Source: Podochytrium sp. JEL0797 (taxonomy: Eukaryota > Chytridiomycota > Chytridiomycetes > Chytridiales > Chytriomycetaceae). Taken from it: 59,251 bases of DNA. Below the pieces are notes generated by a model. It made no database searches. It was not told the origin of the DNA and saw only the letters and a program-made list of their open reading frames with translations. Of the stretch, positions 58,557-59,251 are shown in pieces; the stretch's first letter is position 1, and the number at the start of each line of letters is the position of its first letter. Where the stretch lies: contig JADGJG010000052.1 in the NCBI GenBank assembly GCA_027596195.1, forward strand, positions 1-59,251, written 5' to 3'. The position numbers and the translations under genes were made by a program.

Positions 58557-59200
58557 TCTTGGGTTTTTTGTGGACGGTAGTTTTTGGGGACTTAAAAATC
58601 TTTTTTTCCTTTATTGATTGAGTGGTTGGGAGGCGGAATTATTGATTGTCTGGTTTTTGGAGATTGATCTGACTTAATTTGGTATCACGGGAAGCAGCAG
58701 CCAGTGGGGATAGTTGGTAGTGGCACAACCAAAAGCCCCCCACCTTCTCTGGTCATCGGACGGCCCAAATTTTTTAGGAACAAACCGAAAAAGGAAAAGG
58801 AACAAAAAGCTTGTACGAAAAAACAAGCAGATAATTAAACGCTTGCGAGCTGTGATAATCACCTCAGGATCCTCTTCCAATGCTACTTGTCCAAATGATT
58901 GCGTTCACGAATTTCAACCGAAATCTTGAAATTGGGGTCGCAACCTCTCTTATTTTTAAAATTCCACGCGATTACCTCTTAATTCACATTCTGGAGAAGT
59001 TAAAGAACTTGTGCGGAACTTTCCAAACACGAATCCAGCAGCCACTTCCGCAGAGGATCCCCATATTAGAATTATAAACCGGTGAGTTCGGGTAGGGGGG
59101 GGGCGTCTTTTCTAAACGTTATAATTTCGTCGGCAACGCACAAAACACTTCTCACTGTCATTCATTCAGTGAAGAAAACAAAAACAAACATAAATAAAAT

Positions 59201-59251
59201 TGCTTATCCCAGGAATCGAACCTGGATTTCCACGGCCACAACGTGGTGTAC
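59201..59251 (-). pseudogene. tRNA-His (GTG) 3' half, cut by the window end
   Basis: Same 51 bases as 56483-56533. The missing 5' half would lie just beyond the window, so this copy may be a complete tRNA-His in the genome or may lead into a third repeat unit. Confidence 0.7.

Larger units (their letters stand above)
56534..59251. repeat. 2.72-kb tandem duplication, unit 2
   Basis: Unit 2 of the direct duplication; the last base of the window aligns with 56533, the last base of unit 1. From about 54900/57620 onward the two units look identical base for base, including intergenic DNA. The acidic-gene part shows dozens of substitutions. Confidence 0.95.

Noticed and set aside
1..59251. CRISPR arrays, operons and bacterial promoters
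   Set aside because: No regularly spaced short repeats are seen and the genome is eukaryotic with spliced genes.

Overview
The window is nuclear DNA of a fungus, most likely an early-diverging (chytrid-like) lineage. Every well-recognised protein gene is eukaryotic. Most are split by short GT-AG introns, usually about 45-100 bases. The gene set is fungal: a C-terminally cytochrome b5-fused delta-9 desaturase, a VNX1-type antiporter, a HET-domain protein and a short MIA40. Genus assignment is inference; no ribosomal RNA or marker gene is present.

Layout. 1-8 kb: tRNA-Gly, a MYND-finger gene, SAC1, SCO1 and an unrecognised gene with a weak CENP-L-like tail. 8-14 kb: a gene-poor repeat zone with a gag remnant, a 1.1-kb inverted repeat whose arms each carry tRNA-Gly and tRNA-Arg, two plant-type LRR fragments in the spacer, and members of a SPRY-like repeat family beside the tRNA-Gly genes. 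14-23 kb: NUP84/NUP107 between two related tRNA-Pro segments, then NAMPT and an old-yellow-enzyme gene. 22.6-30 kb: a VNX1-type cation/proton antiporter and a large HET-domain protein with a predicted acylated N-terminus. 30-32.5 kb: gene-poor, with a tRNA-Ala-like gene.

32.6-37.2 kb is dense housekeeping: MIA40 and SEC62 diverge from starts 39 bases apart, followed by proteasome beta-2 and eIF2B-beta. 37.7-51.8 kb holds five acyl-CoA delta-9 desaturase paralogues, three on minus and two on plus, split by a hypothetical gene and DNA ligase I. 52-59.25 kb has a 5'-less ORF, another tRNA-Gly, and a 2.72-kb direct tandem duplication. That duplication carries an acidic secreted protein gene and a four-helix membrane protein gene, and its junction cuts a tRNA-His.

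The genes do not form one pathway. The clearest local theme is membrane lipid supply (five desaturases, SAC1) beside organelle import and assembly factors (MIA40, SEC62, SCO1). The most unusual items are the desaturase array, the HET protein, NAMPT in a fungus, and the tRNA-linked duplications. Exon limits given to the base were checked for reading phase; those marked approximate were not.
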